A DNA stretch of 64,000 nucleotides from PWXP01 sp034005525 (GCA_034005525.1 JAVEUP010000014.1:8931-72930); one strand, 5' to 3'; numbered from the stretch's first letter, positions 8,826-17,702 are shown. Notes: a model not told the origin generated them from the sequence alone. A program made the numbers and translations.

Positions 8826-10517
8826 ATGATGTTTGCCAACCCCTGGGCACTGCTTTGGCTCCTGCTGGCTGCGCCCATCGTGTGGCTGTACCGGCGCCGA
8901 ACCGCGATGCCGGAAGCTCGGGTGTCCACTGGGGCGATCTGGCAACAGGCGCTCGCCAAAGAATGTTTTCGCTCGTGGTGGCTTCCCCGCCGCCATGCCG
9001 TTTCGCTGGCGTTGCAACTGCTTATCCTCGTGGTGGCAGTTGTCGCGCTGGCGCAGCCGAGGCTTTCACCACCGCACACCACGGTTCTCATTATCGACAA
9101 CTCGGCCAGCATGAACGCCACCGACGTCGAGCCTACGCGCTTCGACGCGGCCCGGCGGTATGGCCTGCAAATGATCGACACGATGTCCGATGGTGACCAA
9201 CTCGGCCTGTTGGCCGGCGGCGCCCCGATCGGCGTTGTGTGCGGACTGACCGGCGACCGGCAACAGCTTCACGATGCGCTTGCCGCCTTGCAGCCCGGCT
9301 CTGGAACCACGCAGGTGGCCGGCGCCGTTGACGTTGCCCGGGGCATGCTCGAAGGTCACGGGCAGGGACGGATTCTCGTGCTGACCGACGCGTGTTTCCC
9401 CGAGGCTTCCACCCTGGCAGACGTCGAAGACGTGGACCTGGTCACCGTCGGCGGGCCAGCCGCCAATACGGCCGTCCGACGGGTTGCCGCCCGGCGCCAT
9501 CCGGGCCGGCCGGAAACGGTTCAGGTACTCGTCGAGGTGGCGCAGTACTCCGACGCCCCGCTTGCCGAGGTGCCGCTGGAGTTGCGTTTGGGCGAGAAGA
9601 CTCTTGATGCCCAGGCGGCTGAAACGCCCACGGAGCTGCAAGAGACAAGAGTGTACGAAATGGCCATTGCGGAAGGGGACGTTCTTACCGCCGTTGTCGA
9701 AAGCGACGATGTACTGCCGGCCGACAACCGCGGCAGTACACTCATCTCGCCTGCCGGGATTCAACGGGTTACTGTACCTGACGAGCTAAACAAGCACCTG
9801 TCGGCCGCGCTGGCGGCTAATCCGCGGGTGCAGATCGTCCAAGCAGATGCGGCATCGGCCGACTCGCCGCCTGCCGCCCCTGCCATCCGGATCCTGCAAG
9901 GCGAGGTGCCTGCGCGGCTCCCGGGCGGCCCGCTGCTGGTGATCGATCCGCGAAGCGCCAGCGACTTCTGGGAGGTGGACGGGGTGATCGAGCACGCCGA
10001 GATCGTGACCACTCCCGGGGTGCTGTTCCGTTCGCAGCTCGCGGAACAACCCCTTTCACGCGACGTGCTGCCACTGGACGGGTACGTGCTTTCCGACGTT
10101 GCTCGGCTCCGGCTTCAGACGCCGGAACCCGGCCAAATACACGTCCTGGCCGCCACGACCGATGGCGACCCGTTGCTGTTTGCCCTGGATCGTCCCACGG
10201 GCCGCATTGTCGTGCTCGCCGGCAGCCCGGACACCAGCGAGTTGTTCCAGCAAGTCGAGTTCCCCGCACTCCTCGCGCAGGCACTCGACTGGCTTGGCGA
10301 GCCGGCCGTTCGCGCCGAGTGGGAGCGCCTCGGTGAAGCGGCGCCGGCCTTCCCCGCGACGGAAAGCGATTTGCGCGCGCCTCCGCAGGTGGGCACACCC
10401 ACCGAACAATGGCGCGTGCCCAGCAGGCGGCCGTCGTTGTGGCAGTGGCTCGGAGCGGCGGCGTTGGCCATGCTTCTTGCGGAATGGTGCCTCTATCAAC
10501 GACGTTGGATCAGCTAA
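8826..10517 (+). CDS. BatA-type membrane protein with vWA domain
   Basis: A 563-residue protein. The N-terminus is the BatA/aerotolerance-type double-helix anchor (FANPWALLWLLLAAP at residues 3-17; a second segment about 57-75). A vWA domain follows with a MIDAS motif DNSAS (IIDNSASM, about 93-100). The middle is beta-rich, and a last transmembrane segment near the C-terminus (LWQWLGAAALAMLLAEW) precedes a short basic tail. Proteins of this plan work with MoxR and DUF58 in envelope-stress complexes. It starts with ATGATG just after the family E repeat, and its stop directly abuts the GTG start of the next gene. Confidence 0.85.
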   Translation: MMFANPWALLWLLLAAPIVWLYRRRTAMPEARVSTGAIWQQALAKECFRSWWLPRRHAVSLALQLLILVVAVVALAQPRLSPPHTTVLIIDNSASMNATDVEPTRFDAARRYGLQMIDTMSDGDQLGLLAGGAPIGVVCGLTGDRQQLHDALAALQPGSGTTQVAGAVDVARGMLEGHGQGRILVLTDACFPEASTLADVEDVDLVTVGGPAANTAVRRVAARRHPGRPETVQVLVEVAQYSDAPLAEVPLELRLGEKTLDAQAAETPTELQETRVYEMAIAEGDVLTAVVESDDVLPADNRGSTLISPAGIQRVTVPDELNKHLSAALAANPRVQIVQADAASADSPPAAPAIRILQGEVPARLPGGPLLVIDPRSASDFWEVDGVIEHAEIVTTPGVLFRSQLAEQPLSRDVLPLDGYVLSDVARLRLQTPEPGQIHVLAATTDGDPLLFALDRPTGRIVVLAGSPDTSELFQQVEFPALLAQALDWLGEPAVRAEWERLGEAAPAFPATESDLRAPPQVGTPTEQWRVPSRRPSLWQWLGAAALAMLLAEWCLYQRRWIS

Positions 10518-13061
10518 GTGAACCCCGCGACCACGCAGTTCGTCCTGGAAAACCCCGCCTGGCTGGCGGCCTTTGGGCTGCTGCCGTTGCTGTGGTTCTT
10601 TCTCCGCCGAAGCCTGGTCCACGGCACAGCCCGGCAGCACGCGGCGTCGCTGGCCGTTCGCTGCGTGCTGTTGACGTTGCTGATCCTTGCCCTGACCGGT
10701 CCGACGCTGCGACGGACCGTCTCGCGGGTGTTCTTGGTTGTGGCGTACGATACGAGCCGAAGCATCGGTCAAGAGGCGCAAGAACAGGCCGCAGCCTTCC
10801 GGCAGGAGTTGGCTGGGCAGGCGGGTGATACGATCGTGCGCGAGTTTGCGTTTCCCGAGGCCCCCGACCGCGGCCCGACCGACCTGGCCGCCGCCATTCT
10901 GACCGCCCGCTCGCTTGTGCCTGCGGATCGGGTGCCCAGGATCGTACTTCTCAGCGACGGCAATCCGGCGGCGGGCGACGCCCTGGCCGCGGCGGCCGCG
11001 GCCGGTTGCGAGATCGACGTCTTGCCGCTGCCCGCCTTGCAGCACGAGGTGTACCTAAGCGCCGTCGAGGCCCCGGCCGGAGTTCGCGACGGAGAGGCGT
11101 ACTTCGTCGACGTGGTCGTGCATTCGCTTCACGAAGACTCGGGGCGCCTGACGCTGCGCGTCGACGATTCACTGTTCGAGGAGCGCGAAGTGACCCTCGT
11201 GCCGGGTGAGAACCGGTTCCGGTTCCGGAACATCCTGGCTGAAACCGGCACGGAAGAGTGGCAGCGCCTGACGGCCCGGATCGATGGATGCCGCGATAGG
11301 CTTTCGGAGAACAACACAGCTCAGGATCTGGTGATTGTTGGAGCGCGGCCCCGCATCTTGATTGTCGACCCGCAACCGGAACTTGCCGGACCGCTGCGCG
11401 AGGCGCTGCTGGCCAACGAACTGTTTCAGGTGGAGGCGAGGCCGCTCGTGGAACTGCCGGACCGGCTCGACACATTGAAGGAATACGACCTGATCATCCT
11501 CTCCAACGTCCCGGCGACGGATATTTCCGAGAGCCAGGTGACTGCCTTGGAGCATTACGTGCATGACGACGGCGGCGGGCTGATCGTGGTGGGTGGCAAC
11601 CGGGCGTTCACGGCCGGCGACTACGGCGGCACCCGGCTCGAACACCTACTGCCGGTCGAGGCGTACGTGAAACCGGACAAACCCAAGCCGTCGCTTGCCA
11701 TGCTGCTGGTGCTGGACCGTTCCGGGTCCATGAAGGGGGCGCCCATCGAACTTGCCAGGCAGGCGGCGCGGCAGGCGGTTGCCCGGCTCGGGCCCGACGA
11801 TCAGGTCGGGATTCTCGCCTTCGAGGACCGCATGCACTGGGTCGTTCTGTTGCAGCCGTTCTCTGATGGCAAACACGTTATGGATCGCATCGATACGATC
11901 GTCGCCGGCGGCGGCACGAACATCTTTCCCGCCCTCGATCAGGCTTACCTCGCGCTGCGCGAGGCCGAGTCCGACCTGAAGCACATCATTCTACTGAGCG
12001 ACGGCGTGTCGCATCCGGGCGATTTCAACGCCCTGGCGCAACAGATCGCCGAGGATGGCATCACGGTGTCGACGGTCGGCGTGGGCGATGAGGCCTCGGA
12101 GGAGTTTCTGCGCAAGATCGCCTCGCTCGCCGCCGGGCATGCGTACTTCTGCACCGACCCGGCCGACGTGCCGCGCATCTTCGAGTTGGACGTGATGGCC
12201 GCCGGCAAGCACGGCATTACGGAGCAGCCGTTCCGCCCGGCCACGGTCCGCCCCGCCCGCATGCTCGCCGGATTCGACCCGTCCTCCGCGCCGCCGCTGC
12301 TGGGCTACGTCGACACCCGCGCGAAGGCCGGCAGCCAACTACTGCTCCGCTCTCCGGCTGGCGATCCGCTGTTGGCGTGGTGGCGTTACGGCCGCGGGGT
12401 GAGCATGGCCTTCACCTCCGACGTTCACAGCCGCTGGTCCGCCGCGTGGCACCGCTGGCCGGGCTTCGGCGATTTCTGGACCCGGCTGGCCCGCCAGGCG
12501 ATGCGGGCCGAGGCTTCCGACCGTTCCTCGGTAACGGTCACCGCCCGCGGCGCGCGCGCCGTGGCCACCCTCGACGCCCTCGATGCCGGCGGCCGATGGC
12601 TCAGTTTGCCCTACGTCGCAGCGTTCGTCCAGCAACCGGACGGGCGATACGACGAGATTGCCTGCGAACTGGTCGCGCCCGGGCGTTACGTTGCCGAGGT
12701 GCCCACCGAAGCGGCCGGCGACTATCGCGTCGACTTCCTTGCGCCGCAGTTCGACGGATCGACACCCGTGGCTCAGCGGGCGTTCGCCGTCGGCTACTGC
12801 GACGAGTTGCACGTATTGCCCACGAACACCGAGCTGCTGCGTCAGATCGCCGACCGAACCGGCGGCCGATACGCCGCCACCCCCGCCGACGCCCTGCGCC
12901 CCGCCGAAAGCAGCGTCCCGCGCACCGTTCGCCTCTGGCCCTGGCTCATCTGTGCGGCGGTTGTGTTGTTCGTGCTGGACGTGGCGTTGAAGCGAGTTAC
13001 TCCGGGTCAGTCATATCGGCAGGATGGGTCCCGGTCGCGTGGGCCGCTGGTGGGTCCGTAG
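10518..13061 (+). CDS. Large membrane-anchored vWA / GATase1-like protein
   Basis: An 847-residue protein starting with GTG immediately after the preceding stop (TAAGTG), so translation is probably coupled. Two N-terminal membrane helices (about 14-30 and 42-62) precede a first vWA-like region (VAYDTSRSIG). A class I glutamine-amidotransferase-like fold follows (DLIILSNVPATD, GGGLIVVGGNRAF; about 270-390). The second vWA domain has an intact DRSGS MIDAS motif (LLVLDRSGSM, about 397-406). A C-terminal helix (PWLICAAVVLFVLDVAL) anchors the end. The architecture is common in planctomycete MoxR operons. A YGRG segment (WWRYGRGVSMAF) follows the second vWA domain. Confidence 0.85.
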   Translation: MNPATTQFVLENPAWLAAFGLLPLLWFFLRRSLVHGTARQHAASLAVRCVLLTLLILALTGPTLRRTVSRVFLVVAYDTSRSIGQEAQEQAAAFRQELAGQAGDTIVREFAFPEAPDRGPTDLAAAILTARSLVPADRVPRIVLLSDGNPAAGDALAAAAAAGCEIDVLPLPALQHEVYLSAVEAPAGVRDGEAYFVDVVVHSLHEDSGRLTLRVDDSLFEEREVTLVPGENRFRFRNILAETGTEEWQRLTARIDGCRDRLSENNTAQDLVIVGARPRILIVDPQPELAGPLREALLANELFQVEARPLVELPDRLDTLKEYDLIILSNVPATDISESQVTALEHYVHDDGGGLIVVGGNRAFTAGDYGGTRLEHLLPVEAYVKPDKPKPSLAMLLVLDRSGSMKGAPIELARQAARQAVARLGPDDQVGILAFEDRMHWVVLLQPFSDGKHVMDRIDTIVAGGGTNIFPALDQAYLALREAESDLKHIILLSDGVSHPGDFNALAQQIAEDGITVSTVGVGDEASEEFLRKIASLAAGHAYFCTDPADVPRIFELDVMAAGKHGITEQPFRPATVRPARMLAGFDPSSAPPLLGYVDTRAKAGSQLLLRSPAGDPLLAWWRYGRGVSMAFTSDVHSRWSAAWHRWPGFGDFWTRLARQAMRAEASDRSSVTVTARGARAVATLDALDAGGRWLSLPYVAAFVQQPDGRYDEIACELVAPGRYVAEVPTEAAGDYRVDFLAPQFDGSTPVAQRAFAVGYCDELHVLPTNTELLRQIADRTGGRYAATPADALRPAESSVPRTVRLWPWLICAAVVLFVLDVALKRVTPGQSYRQDGSRSRGPLVGP

Positions 13062-13167
13062 AAGCCGCAACCAAGCTGATTCGCCCCTCCCAGTTCGCTC
13101 AGGACGACGTCGCGAAGGTCTGCTCGACGATGAGGACCGGATCGCCGGTACAGAGGCTCTCCAAAAA

Positions 13168-13183
13168 GCGCCCTATAGTGCGC
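13168..13183. promoter_or_regulatory. hip operator O1
   Basis: GCGCCCTATAGTGCGC, a GCGC-N8-GCGC palindrome that ends 7 bp before the -35 box. It is one of three sites with identical spacing; centres are at 13175.5, 13237.5 and 13298.5, i.e. 62 and 61 bp apart, about six helical turns. Confidence 0.7.
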
Positions 13184-13190
13184 ATTTGAC

Positions 13191-13219
13191 TTGACAGCGG
13201 CGTGTCTGTGCTGTAGGAT
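13191..13219 (+). promoter_or_regulatory. Sigma-70 promoter of the hipBST-like operon
   Basis: TTGACA (13191-13196), a 17-bp spacer and TAGGAT (13214-13219). Transcription would start near 13226. The promoter is flanked by operators O1 and O2, so HipB binding should occlude it. Confidence 0.75.
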
Positions 13220-13229
13220 TCTATTGGAA

Positions 13230-13245
13230 GCGCACTGTAATGCGC
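13230..13245. promoter_or_regulatory. hip operator O2
   Basis: GCGCACTGTAATGCGC. It lies just downstream of the predicted transcription start and matches O1 and O3 in both GCGC half-sites and the N8 spacing. Confidence 0.7.
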
Positions 13246-13290
13246 ATTCGATGACCAGGGATCCAATACTTGGCGGAGAATACACCAGGT

Positions 13291-13306
13291 GCGCACCGAA
13301 ATGCGC
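13291..13306. promoter_or_regulatory. hip operator O3
   Basis: GCGCACCGAAATGCGC, 7 bp before the hipB start codon. The right half-site AATGCGC is identical to O2. Binding here could block elongation or translation initiation. Confidence 0.65.
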
Positions 13307-13313
13307 CTGCAGA

Positions 13314-13538
13314 ATGATGACTTCTAGCGAGAACATTGGACAACTGGTGCGTGCCCGGAGGAAGTTTTTGCAGCTTCGTCAGCGCGACTTGGCGGAACTG
13401 GCGGGCGTCACGCTACGCGGGTTGACGGCCATCGAGAGCGGTCGGGGAAACCCCACGCTCAATCAGCTCTCCAAGATCGCCGGCGTGCTTGGGCTTGAGG
13501 TCACCCTGATCCAGAGACGACCCGATGCGGCGAGTTAA
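13314..13538 (+). CDS. hipB: HipB-like XRE-family antitoxin/repressor
   Basis: A 74-residue Cro/C1-type helix-turn-helix protein. The HTH spans about residues 10-65: RQRDLAELAGVTLRGLTAIESGRGNPTLNQL is split across helices 2-4. The start is ATGATG at 13314/13317, immediately downstream of O3; in-frame sequence further upstream contains the promoter and cannot be coding. It overlaps the next gene by 14 bp. By family precedent it autorepresses the operon through the three GCGC-N8-GCGC operators and helps neutralise the kinase toxin. Confidence 0.85.
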   Translation: MMTSSENIGQLVRARRKFLQLRQRDLAELAGVTLRGLTAIESGRGNPTLNQLSKIAGVLGLEVTLIQRRPDAAS

Positions 13539-13845
13539 CGTCTATTGCTGCGATACTCCGGCAGGAGTCCTCCGTCAGGACGCGGAAGGATACGTCTTCG
13601 AGTATCTGCCCTCGTACTTGGCCAATCCCGCCTTGCCGGCGATCAGCCTGACGTTGCCGAAGCAGGAGGCCGCTTTTCGGTCGCGAGTCCTGTTTCCGTT
13701 CTTCTTCGGCCTGCTGGCGGAGGGTGAGAACAAGGCGCTGCAATGCCGTCTGCTGCGCATCGACGAGAACGACCACTTCACGCGGTTGCTACGAACCTGC
13801 GCGACAGACACGATCGGCGGCATTACCGTCAGGGAAGTCTCATGA
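13525..13845 (+). CDS. hipS: HipS-like protein (HipA N-terminal subdomain 1)
   Basis: A 106-residue protein matching only the N-terminal subdomain of HipA (Couple_hipA). Seen: AGVLRQDAEGYVFEYLPSYL, LPAISLTLP, and FPFFFGLLAEGENK split by short turns. In three-component HipBST systems this subdomain is a separate small protein and is the main antitoxin. The upstream overlap with hipB (14 bp) and downstream ATGA overlap with the kinase gene indicate tight translational coupling. A full-length HipA would continue in the same frame; here a clean stop and restart occur, outside the gap region, so the split is genuine. Confidence 0.8.
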   Translation: MRRVNVYCCDTPAGVLRQDAEGYVFEYLPSYLANPALPAISLTLPKQEAAFRSRVLFPFFFGLLAEGENKALQCRLLRIDENDHFTRLLRTCATDTIGGITVREVS

Positions 13846-15028
13846 CGAACTGTCCAGGCTGCTTGAAGGAAGGGCACTCCACGTATTGCCCGCCTTGCCG
13901 GAAACGGCTCTTCGGCGGCAAGAAGATCTCCCACGTGCTCCCATTCTCCCGGCCCGTCCCTGAAAGAGCCTTCGTTGTCAAGGGGAGTCTCTGCGGATTT
14001 TGTCGCTTGGGGATGCTTCTCTGTTTGCTGTATTTGCGAGATCGGAAGAGCGTCGNNNNNNNNNNAGAGTAAACGTTGGGTTTAGAAAACGCTCCCAAGC
14101 GTACTATTCTTGGAGACCCCGGCTCTTTCATGGTATCTTTTACGAGGAAGCCCGCCTGTCGGCCACCGGAGAAAGGCTGTCGATTTCCGGTATCCAGACC
14201 AAGATTCCGTTGGTCTTGTGTGAAGGGCGACTCGAGATGACCGAGAAGGGAGGGCAGTACATTCTCAAGCCGATTCCTCACGGGGCGTTTCAGCGTTTGG
14301 AGATCGTCCCCGTCAATGAAAACCTTACCATGCAGATCGCCCGGCAGGTCTTTGGCATCCGCATCGCGGAAAACGCGCTGGTCGAGTTCGAGGACGGCGA
14401 GTTGGCCTATCTCGTCCGACGGTTTGACGTGCAGGAGGACGGTTCGCGGCACCTGCAAGAGGACTTTGCCCAGATTGCCGGTCGGTCCGAGGAATCGCAT
14501 GGGAAGAATTACAAGTACGATTTCTCCTACGAGGAGATCGGCGAGTCGATCCGCAAGCACGTTGCCGCGTACCAGGTCGAGATGGAGAAGTTCCTGCACC
14601 TGGTCGTGTTCAACTATCTCGTCCATAACGGCGACGCGCATCTGAAGAACTTCTCGCTCATCCGCAACGAGCAGGGCGGCGACTACACCTTGACGCCGGC
14701 ATACGACCTTCTGAACACCCGGTTGCACGTGCCGAATGAGTCAAGGACGGCGCTGTCGCTCTTCCAAGGTGATTTCGAAACGGAAAGCCACCGCATCAAC
14801 GGTTTCTACGCCTACGACGATTTTCGGGAACTTGCCCATCGGCTCGGGCTGCACCTGCGGCGTTTCCAGCGGTTCATGCACGCTGCCGTCAGCAAGGAGC
14901 GCGAGATATTCTCGCTGATCGATCGCTCCGTGCTTACCGAGCAGTGCAGGCAACTGTACAAGGACCACGTGAGCGACTCGATTCGAGCCCTTTCCTACTC
15001 CTACGCCAAAGCCCGCCCTGTTCCATAA
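13842..15028 (+). pseudogene. hipT: HipT-like Ser/Thr kinase toxin, broken by an assembly gap
   Basis: The start overlaps hipS (ATGA). The N-terminus is typical of HipT: CPGCLKEG and CRKRLFGGKKI (13842-13950). The kinase body resumes in another frame from about 14131 and runs to 15028. It has LSISGIQTK (a Gly-rich-loop SIS motif like the HipT autophosphorylation serines), YILKPIPHG, catalytic HNGDAHLKNFS and AYDLL metal-binding segment. Between them lie about 170 bp of low-similarity sequence, an Illumina adapter remnant and ten Ns. The break is most likely an assembly artefact and not natural decay; the intact protein would be roughly 330-350 residues. HipT kinases phosphorylate tRNA synthetases. 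Confidence 0.75.
14039..14065. other. Illumina adapter remnant and scaffold gap
   Basis: Bases 14039-14055 read AGATCGGAAGAGCGTCG, the start of the TruSeq universal adapter, followed directly by ten Ns (14056-14065) and AGAGT, which also occurs in the continuing adapter. This is a technical sequence inside the kinase gene. Confidence 0.95.
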
Positions 15029-15187
15029 GGTTGTCCGATTGGCTTCGCATCTTCAGGACACGGAACACCTTCCCCCCCGGCGCGACTCTGGCAGTTCGAG
15101 GCCGTGGTTAGGCCGTACGGAATAATGATGAAGCCGGTCGTAAATGAAGGTAGCCGCCTTCATCGAATCACCAAGTGCATACCCGGC

Positions 15188-16279
15188 CTACACTGCGCGC
15201 GCATACCGATGGGTCGGATTCGGTCTGCCCGGCATAAGACATCGCAACGTCCGGATGTCCGCCACTCCGCCGTCTTTCTCGGCCAGGGCGACCGCCTTCC
15301 GGACGATGGCCTCCAGCTCATCCGGCGACATCTGGACGCGAGCGTTCAGGATCAGAGACGCCTGCTGCCCTGCCAGGGAATCGAAGTCGCGGAACATGAT
15401 CTCGCCGCCCAACCTGGTGAGACTGGCCGTGCCTTCCTTGCCATCACAGTTCAGAGCCAGTTTGACATGCCCGATCTCGGCCCGCCGATCCTTGAAGGCC
15501 GAGTGCATTCGATTCAGCAGGTTCCCGGCAACTTCACGCCAATCCGGCTCCTTTCCGGGGGCATGGAAATGGATGACCGCGTTGAGCCAGCCCAAGACGG
15601 CCTCGCCTTCCGCATAGCGGTCGTAGTCTACCTCGACGACGCGTTGGCCGGCGGCGTTGTCCGCCAGTATGGCGTCAAGCCAAGCGTCGACGCCGTCGCC
15701 GGTCTTGGCCGAAATGGAACCGATCTTCGCCGCCGGGAACGACGTTTCCAGTAGATTCCGCGTGGTGTCGCATTCGTCCGGATTCAGGGTGTCTGCCTTG
15801 TTGAGGAGGATGTGGTCCGCCTCGTCCATTTGCAGTCGGAGAATATAGAGCGCGCTGGAATGCATGCGCGAATCACTTCTCTGCAGGACCTCGAGGACGC
15901 GGCCCGGGTCGGCAAGCACGGTCAGCGGCGCCAAGCCAATCTCGGGGTGCTTGTCTTTCAACGGCTGCATGATCGTGGCCGAAAGATCGGTGCAACTGCC
16001 GACAGGTTCGGCGATGATGGTGTCGGCCTTCTGTTTGACCAGCGACTGGACGGCGTCGATAAATCCGCCGAAATTGCAGCAGAAACAGCTTCCCGACACT
16101 TCTTGAATGCCTGCGCCGGAACGCGAGAGGAATGCCGTATCGACCAGGTCGGGCGCCTGATCGTTGGTGACGAGTCCAACGGAGCGGCCGCGCCCGGTCA
16201 GCCGGCGGGCGGACTCCCAAAGGAGAGTCGTCTTGCCGGAGCCGAGGAAGCCGCCAACGAGAATCAGTTTGGTTTTCAT
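15188..16279 (-). CDS. CobW/COG0523-family metal-binding GTPase
   Basis: A 363-residue G3E GTPase. Walker A is GGFLGSGKTT (about residues 8-17). The CxCC-type metal site is SCFCCNFGG (about 68-76). The base-specificity motif is NKAD (LLNKADTL). The C-terminal half carries the COG0523 second domain. Members act as zinc or cobalt metallochaperones or supply metal to enzymes. The start overlaps the aquaglyceroporin stop by 4 nt (ATGA) and is preceded by a strong GGAGG, so it is the third gene of a padR-channel-GTPase operon. The exact metal is unknown. Confidence 0.88.
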   Translation of the reverse strand: MKTKLILVGGFLGSGKTTLLWESARRLTGRGRSVGLVTNDQAPDLVDTAFLSRSGAGIQEVSGSCFCCNFGGFIDAVQSLVKQKADTIIAEPVGSCTDLSATIMQPLKDKHPEIGLAPLTVLADPGRVLEVLQRSDSRMHSSALYILRLQMDEADHILLNKADTLNPDECDTTRNLLETSFPAAKIGSISAKTGDGVDAWLDAILADNAAGQRVVEVDYDRYAEGEAVLGWLNAVIHFHAPGKEPDWREVAGNLLNRMHSAFKDRRAEIGHVKLALNCDGKEGTASLTRLGGEIMFRDFDSLAGQQASLILNARVQMSPDELEAIVRKAVALAEKDGGVADIRTLRCLMPGRPNPTHRYARAV

Positions 16280-17121
16280 GAAGTGCCTCCCTTTGATGAT
16301 TCGGGTTCTGTGCCGCAACACTCGCAAGAGCCGGGCCTTTCCGTCATGGCCGGTTCCAGCAGTCCGACGAAGAAGCGGGCTGCGAGAACGCCGCCAACGA
16401 CGGGAGCCAGCACGTAGACATGAAAGAATCCGCCAACGCGATCGGGGAAGGCCGCGTCCCCCCATCCCATGATCCATGCCACCACGCGAGGCCCGAGATC
16501 GCGTGCCGGGTTGAGTCCCGCCTGCGTCAGAGGCGCGATCAGGCAGATGATCGAGGTCACGGTCAGTCCGATGAAGACAGGAGCCAGAGCATCATCCGGC
16601 CGTCCGACGTTGCAGCCTTCGGTGAGGGCGAAGATCATCAGCACCAGCAGAAAGGTCCCGAATGCCTCCGCACCCATGGCAAGCGGGAGCGAGACGGCCG
16701 CGGTTCCGCCGGGATTGGGATAGTATTCTCCGAACATCATGGCGGTTCGCACGGATTCCGCCGACCCGCGCACGATCTGATGGGCGCTCTCATAAGCCGT
16801 GATGGACGGGCCGAACAGCAAGTAGATCGCGAGTCCCGCCAGCACGGCTCCGACGAATTGTGCGCCAAGGTAGCCCGGCAGCTTGCGATACTGCATCCGG
16901 CCACTGACGGCCATGGCGACACTGACAGCCGGATTGAGATGCGCGCAGGATAGGTGCCGGGTGAGGTAGATGGCGAGCGTCACACCGATACCCCACGCCA
17001 GCGCGATCTGCATCAGTCCTTGGTGAGCACCGAAGAGGATGGCAACTGCGACCGATCCACAGCCAAATAGCACCAGCAAGAAAGTCCCGATTCCTTCGCC
17101 AATTAAATCGCGACCGAACAT
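16276..17121 (-). CDS. Aquaglyceroporin (MIP family channel)
   Basis: A 281-residue six-helix channel with both NPA boxes (CAHLNPAVS and GLNPARDLGPR). The Asp after the second NPA (NPARD) is the mark of glycerol-conducting, GlpF-type channels. The N-terminus (FGRDLIGEGIGTFLLVLFG) is standard. An unusual C-terminal tail contains CECCGTEPES, a potential metal or metalloid ligand set. Aquaglyceroporins also pass arsenite and antimonite. It begins 20 bp after the PadR gene and overlaps the CobW gene. ATG 17121 is chosen by family start. Confidence 0.88.
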   Translation of the reverse strand: MFGRDLIGEGIGTFLLVLFGCGSVAVAILFGAHQGLMQIALAWGIGVTLAIYLTRHLSCAHLNPAVSVAMAVSGRMQYRKLPGYLGAQFVGAVLAGLAIYLLFGPSITAYESAHQIVRGSAESVRTAMMFGEYYPNPGGTAAVSLPLAMGAEAFGTFLLVLMIFALTEGCNVGRPDDALAPVFIGLTVTSIICLIAPLTQAGLNPARDLGPRVVAWIMGWGDAAFPDRVGGFFHVYVLAPVVGGVLAARFFVGLLEPAMTERPGSCECCGTEPESSKGGTS

Positions 17122-17141
17122 GCGTGTCCTCTCCGGATTGC

Positions 17142-17507
17142 CTAGTGGTTCGCCCGCCGCAAGAGCGACAGGAGTTCGTCGATGGCGTCCCGATAGTCGC
17201 GCAGCGTGGCTGTCCATGTTTCCAGGCAGGACCGGCCGGTATCGGTCAGCGAAAAGATCCGTTTGGCGGGTCCCGTGTCGCCCGTGTCCCACGCAGCCGT
17301 CACCAGCCCCTCATCGGCCATTTCCTTCAGTGCGCGGTAGATGCCCGGGTGATCTGGTTCCCGCCCGGAGAACAACTGCATGTTCGAGAGGCTCTGCGCA
17401 ATCTGGTAGCCGTGCGCTTCTCCGAGCGCGAGAAACGACATAATGCCCGGGCGCAGCAACCGGGGAAGCGATTTGCCGGTGCATGGGCATTGCGTAGATA
17501 TTGCCAT
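17142..17507 (-). CDS. PadR-family transcriptional regulator
   Basis: A 121-residue winged-helix regulator. Residues near the N-terminus contain CPCTGKSLPRLLRPGIM, then the PadR core LALGEAHGYQIA and HPGIYRALKEMADEGLV, and a C-terminal dimerisation helix. The CPC pair before the wing suggests metal, metalloid or redox sensing, but that is inference. The ATG at 17507 lies downstream of a good minus-strand promoter (17543-17570). It is the first gene of the operon with the channel and the CobW GTPase and probably controls it. Confidence 0.85.
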   Translation of the reverse strand: MAISTQCPCTGKSLPRLLRPGIMSFLALGEAHGYQIAQSLSNMQLFSGREPDHPGIYRALKEMADEGLVTAAWDTGDTGPAKRIFSLTDTGRSCLETWTATLRDYRDAIDELLSLLRRANH

Positions 17508-17542
17508 TAAGTGTTCGCCACACATAGATGTGATCAACAAAT

Positions 17543-17570
17543 AGTGTATCCCGTTGCCGGCCCGTGTCAA
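17543..17570 (-). promoter_or_regulatory. Sigma-70 promoter of the padR operon
   Basis: On the minus strand: TTGACA (17565-17570), 16-bp spacer, TACACT (17543-17548). The leader to the ATG at 17507 contains an imperfect palindrome around TGATCA and TGTGT...ACAC that could be a PadR operator. Confidence 0.6.
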
Positions 17571-17622
17571 GGCCGATCCCGGGTTGGCTGTCCTTGCAAC
17601 ACGACCAAGGCCGAGAGACGCC

Positions 17623-17651
17623 TTGACATGTATTGCACTGTGCAATACACT
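17623..17651 (+). promoter_or_regulatory. Promoter and 21-bp operator of the TacAT-like module
   Basis: TTGACA (17623-17628), 17-bp spacer, TACACT (17646-17651). The spacer and the start of the -10 are filled by a perfect palindrome at 17629-17649: arm TGTATTGCAC and its exact reverse complement around one central base. The position is ideal for autorepression by the RHH antitoxin encoded 52 bp downstream. Confidence 0.75.
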
Positions 17652-17702
17652 TATGGTAGGCGTCACGTCCGTTCTTCATGCTACGATCCGGGTGCCGGAA
17701 TC

